This document shows, one piece after another, positions 62,601-64,000 of a DNA stretch of 64,000 bases. Position 1 is the stretch's first letter. Each line of letters starts with the position of its first letter. The notes under the pieces were generated by a model. The model searched no databases. It was not told the origin of the DNA and was given only the letters and a program-made list of their open reading frames with translations. Both the position numbers and the translations under genes were made by a program. Source of the stretch: Actinacidiphila paucisporea (GTDB lineage Bacteria; Actinomycetota; Actinomycetes; Streptomycetales; Streptomycetaceae); NCBI RefSeq assembly GCF_900142575.1, contig NZ_FRBI01000006.1:180418-244417 (forward strand), written 5' to 3'.

Positions 62601-64000
62601 CGCGCCTTGGTGCCGGCCGCGGGGGCCGCCGGGGCGGCGGGCTCGGCCGGGTCGAAGGTGATCGGCAGCTGCGGCGCGGGCACGCCGGACGGCGGCACCT
62701 GGAGCGTCTTGAGGGCGAATTCCATCACCTGCTTGAAGACCGGGCCGCAGATCGAGCCGCCGAAGTAGCTGCCCCTGGTGGGGTTCTGGATGACGCACGA
62801 GACGGTGACCCGCGGGTTGTCGGCCGGCGCGAAGCCCATGAAGGACGCGGTGTAGCCCTTGTAGGTGCCCGTTTTCGGGTCAACCCGGTTGGCCGTACCG
62901 GTCTTGCCCGCGACCCGGTAGCCGTCGATCCGGGCGTGGATGCCGGTGCCCTGCTCGTTGCCGACCACCGACTCCAGCATGGTGGAGAGGGTCTTCGCGG
63001 TCTGCGCGCTGACCACCCGGGTCTTCTTCGGCGGCGCGGCGGGCACGAAGCGGCCGTCCGGTCCGGTGATGCCGCGGATCAGGCTGGGCTCGACCCTGAC
63101 CCCGCCGTTGGCGATCGTCGCGTAGACCGAGGTGGCCTGCAGCGCGTTCAGCGACAGGCCCTGGCCGAACGGGATCGTGTACTGCTGCGAGGCGTTCCAG
63201 TCCTGCGGCTGGGCCAGGATGCCGGGGGTCTCGCCGGGGAAGCCGACGCCGGTGGGCTCGCCGATCCCGAACTTCTTCAGGTACGAGTAGAGCACCCGGT
63301 TGGCCTGCGGCTGGGTCTTGCCGAGCAGCCCGGACGCCTCGATGGTGCCGATGTTGCTGGACTTGGCGAGCACGCCGTTCAGCGTCAGGTACCAGGTGCC
63401 GTGGTCGACGTCGTCGTGGAAGACCCGGTCGGCCCGCGGCAGCGTGCCGGGCACGGTCACCCGGGTGGTGGGCGTCGCGGTGCCGGTGTCGATGATCGCG
63501 GCCATCGACATCAGCTTGCTGACGCTGCCCGGTTCGTACGCGTCCTGCACGGCTGCGTTGCCGAGCGCCGCGGGGTCGGCGTGGGAGAGGTCGGCCGGGT
63601 CGAAACCGGGGGCGTCGGCCATCGCCAGCACCTCGCCGGTCCTGTTGTCCATCACGGTGACGTAGCCGCGGTCGGCCCTGGACTTGCTCACCTGGGCGCT
63701 GATCGCGCTCTGCGCGGCCCACTGGATGTCCCTGTCCAAGGTCAGCTCCACGTCGGAGCCCGGCACCGCGGGGTGCTCCTGGACGCCGGCGGTGGGGACC
63801 TGGCGGCCGTTGGACTGGGCGTAGCGGATCTTGCCGTTCTTGCCGGCGAGCTGCTTGTCGAGCATCGACTCCAGGCCGCCGCCGCCGGTGCCCTTGCTGT
63901 TGACGAAGCCGAGCACGCCCGCGGCCAGGTCGCCGCCCGGGTAGACCCGCTTGGTGTGCGGCTCGCTGAAGACCCCGGCCAGCACGTCCGCGCCCGGCTG
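62597..64000 (-). CDS. ftsI: Penicillin-binding protein 3, FtsI (partial, N-terminus off the right edge)
   Basis: FtsI is the septal transpeptidase. The visible 467 residues have the three active-site motifs: SVSK in EPGSVSKLMSM (catalytic Ser), SSN in KSSNIGTIEA and KTG in VAGKTGTANR. The pedestal domain precedes them and its start is cut off. There is no PASTA domain; the tail is Ala/Pro-rich. It is the first gene of this run, followed by murE. Confidence 0.96.
   Translation of the reverse strand, partial: QPGADVLAGVFSEPHTKRVYPGGDLAAGVLGFVNSKGTGGGGLESMLDKQLAGKNGKIRYAQSNGRQVPTAGVQEHPAVPGSDVELTLDRDIQWAAQSAISAQVSKSRADRGYVTVMDNRTGEVLAMADAPGFDPADLSHADPAALGNAAVQDAYEPGSVSKLMSMAAIIDTGTATPTTRVTVPGTLPRADRVFHDDVDHGTWYLTLNGVLAKSSNIGTIEASGLLGKTQPQANRVLYSYLKKFGIGEPTGVGFPGETPGILAQPQDWNASQQYTIPFGQGLSLNALQATSVYATIANGGVRVEPSLIRGITGPDGRFVPAAPPKKTRVVSAQTAKTLSTMLESVVGNEQGTGIHARIDGYRVAGKTGTANRVDPKTGTYKGYTASFMGFAPADNPRVTVSCVIQNPTRGSYFGGSICGPVFKQVMEFALKTLQVPPSGVPAPQLPITFDPAEPAAPAAPAAGTKAR

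Overview
The window is a 64 kb piece of a high-GC actinomycete chromosome, almost certainly Streptomyces or a close relative. The gene order matches the conserved Streptomyces core that runs, in S. coelicolor numbering from memory, from about SCO2026 (gltB) to SCO2090 (ftsI). Lineage markers are a bifunctional PriA with no trpF nearby, the small gene trpM between trpC and trpB, an actinobacterial T-box before ileS, DivIVA next to the dcw cluster, and many GTG and leaderless-looking starts. Most genes lie on the minus strand. No rRNA, tRNA, CRISPR array, prophage or biosynthetic cluster is visible.

From left to right: (1) 1-7.2 kb holds gltB (C-terminus beyond the left edge), a VIT/CCC1 metal transporter, lgt and a membrane-anchored DsbA-like protein. 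(2) 7.3-14.2 kb holds the tryptophan genes, read leftwards as hisI, trpE, three small or medium membrane-protein genes, trpC, trpM, trpB and trpA. (3) 14.4-18.9 kb is a lineage-variable insert: a Pro/Gly-rich membrane protein, a TIGR03085-type protein, intergenic repeats with a MITE-like element, an ArsR/MFS pair and a methyltransferase. (4) 18.9-24.8 kb is the histidine operon hisD-hisC-hisB-(50-aa membrane peptide)-hisH-priA-ridA-hisF, mostly joined by 4-bp stop/start overlaps. (5) 24.9-32.8 kb holds a poorly known membrane protein, a LON-domain protein, a YbaK deacylase that lacks its expected stop, tandem intergenic repeats, an ABC exporter with a DUF2567-like protein, and a NYN-domain protein. 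(6) 32.9-42.0 kb holds dnaE1, membrane and thioredoxin-fold proteins, a hydrolase, an MscS channel, a CPA1 antiporter and a GNAT enzyme. (7) 42.0-48.2 kb holds rluD, lspA, an unusual DksA/TraR protein and a T-box-controlled type-2 ileS. (8) 48.2-64 kb is the division and cell-wall cluster, read leftwards as ftsI (N-terminus beyond the right edge), murE, murF, mraY, murD, ftsW, murG, ftsQ, ftsZ, pgeF, yggS, sepF, yggT and divIVA.

The genes form coherent modules. PriA serves both His and Trp synthesis, so the his and trp operons share an enzyme. The mur/fts block makes lipid II and builds the division septum. Lgt and LspA, at separate sites, make lipoproteins.

I found no complete undescribed system. 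The signals most worth a second look are: the IleRS signature motif GXHH, a form linked to strong mupirocin resistance, behind a T-box; a MITE-like element that supplies a neighbour's stop codon; a DksA/TraR zinc finger missing its fourth cysteine; the read-through of ybaK into intergenic repeats; an 8-bp tandem repeat placing TGA stops in all three frames; candidate GlnR and iron boxes; and several in-frame coding repeats (DivIVA, MurE, HisC, NYN protein).
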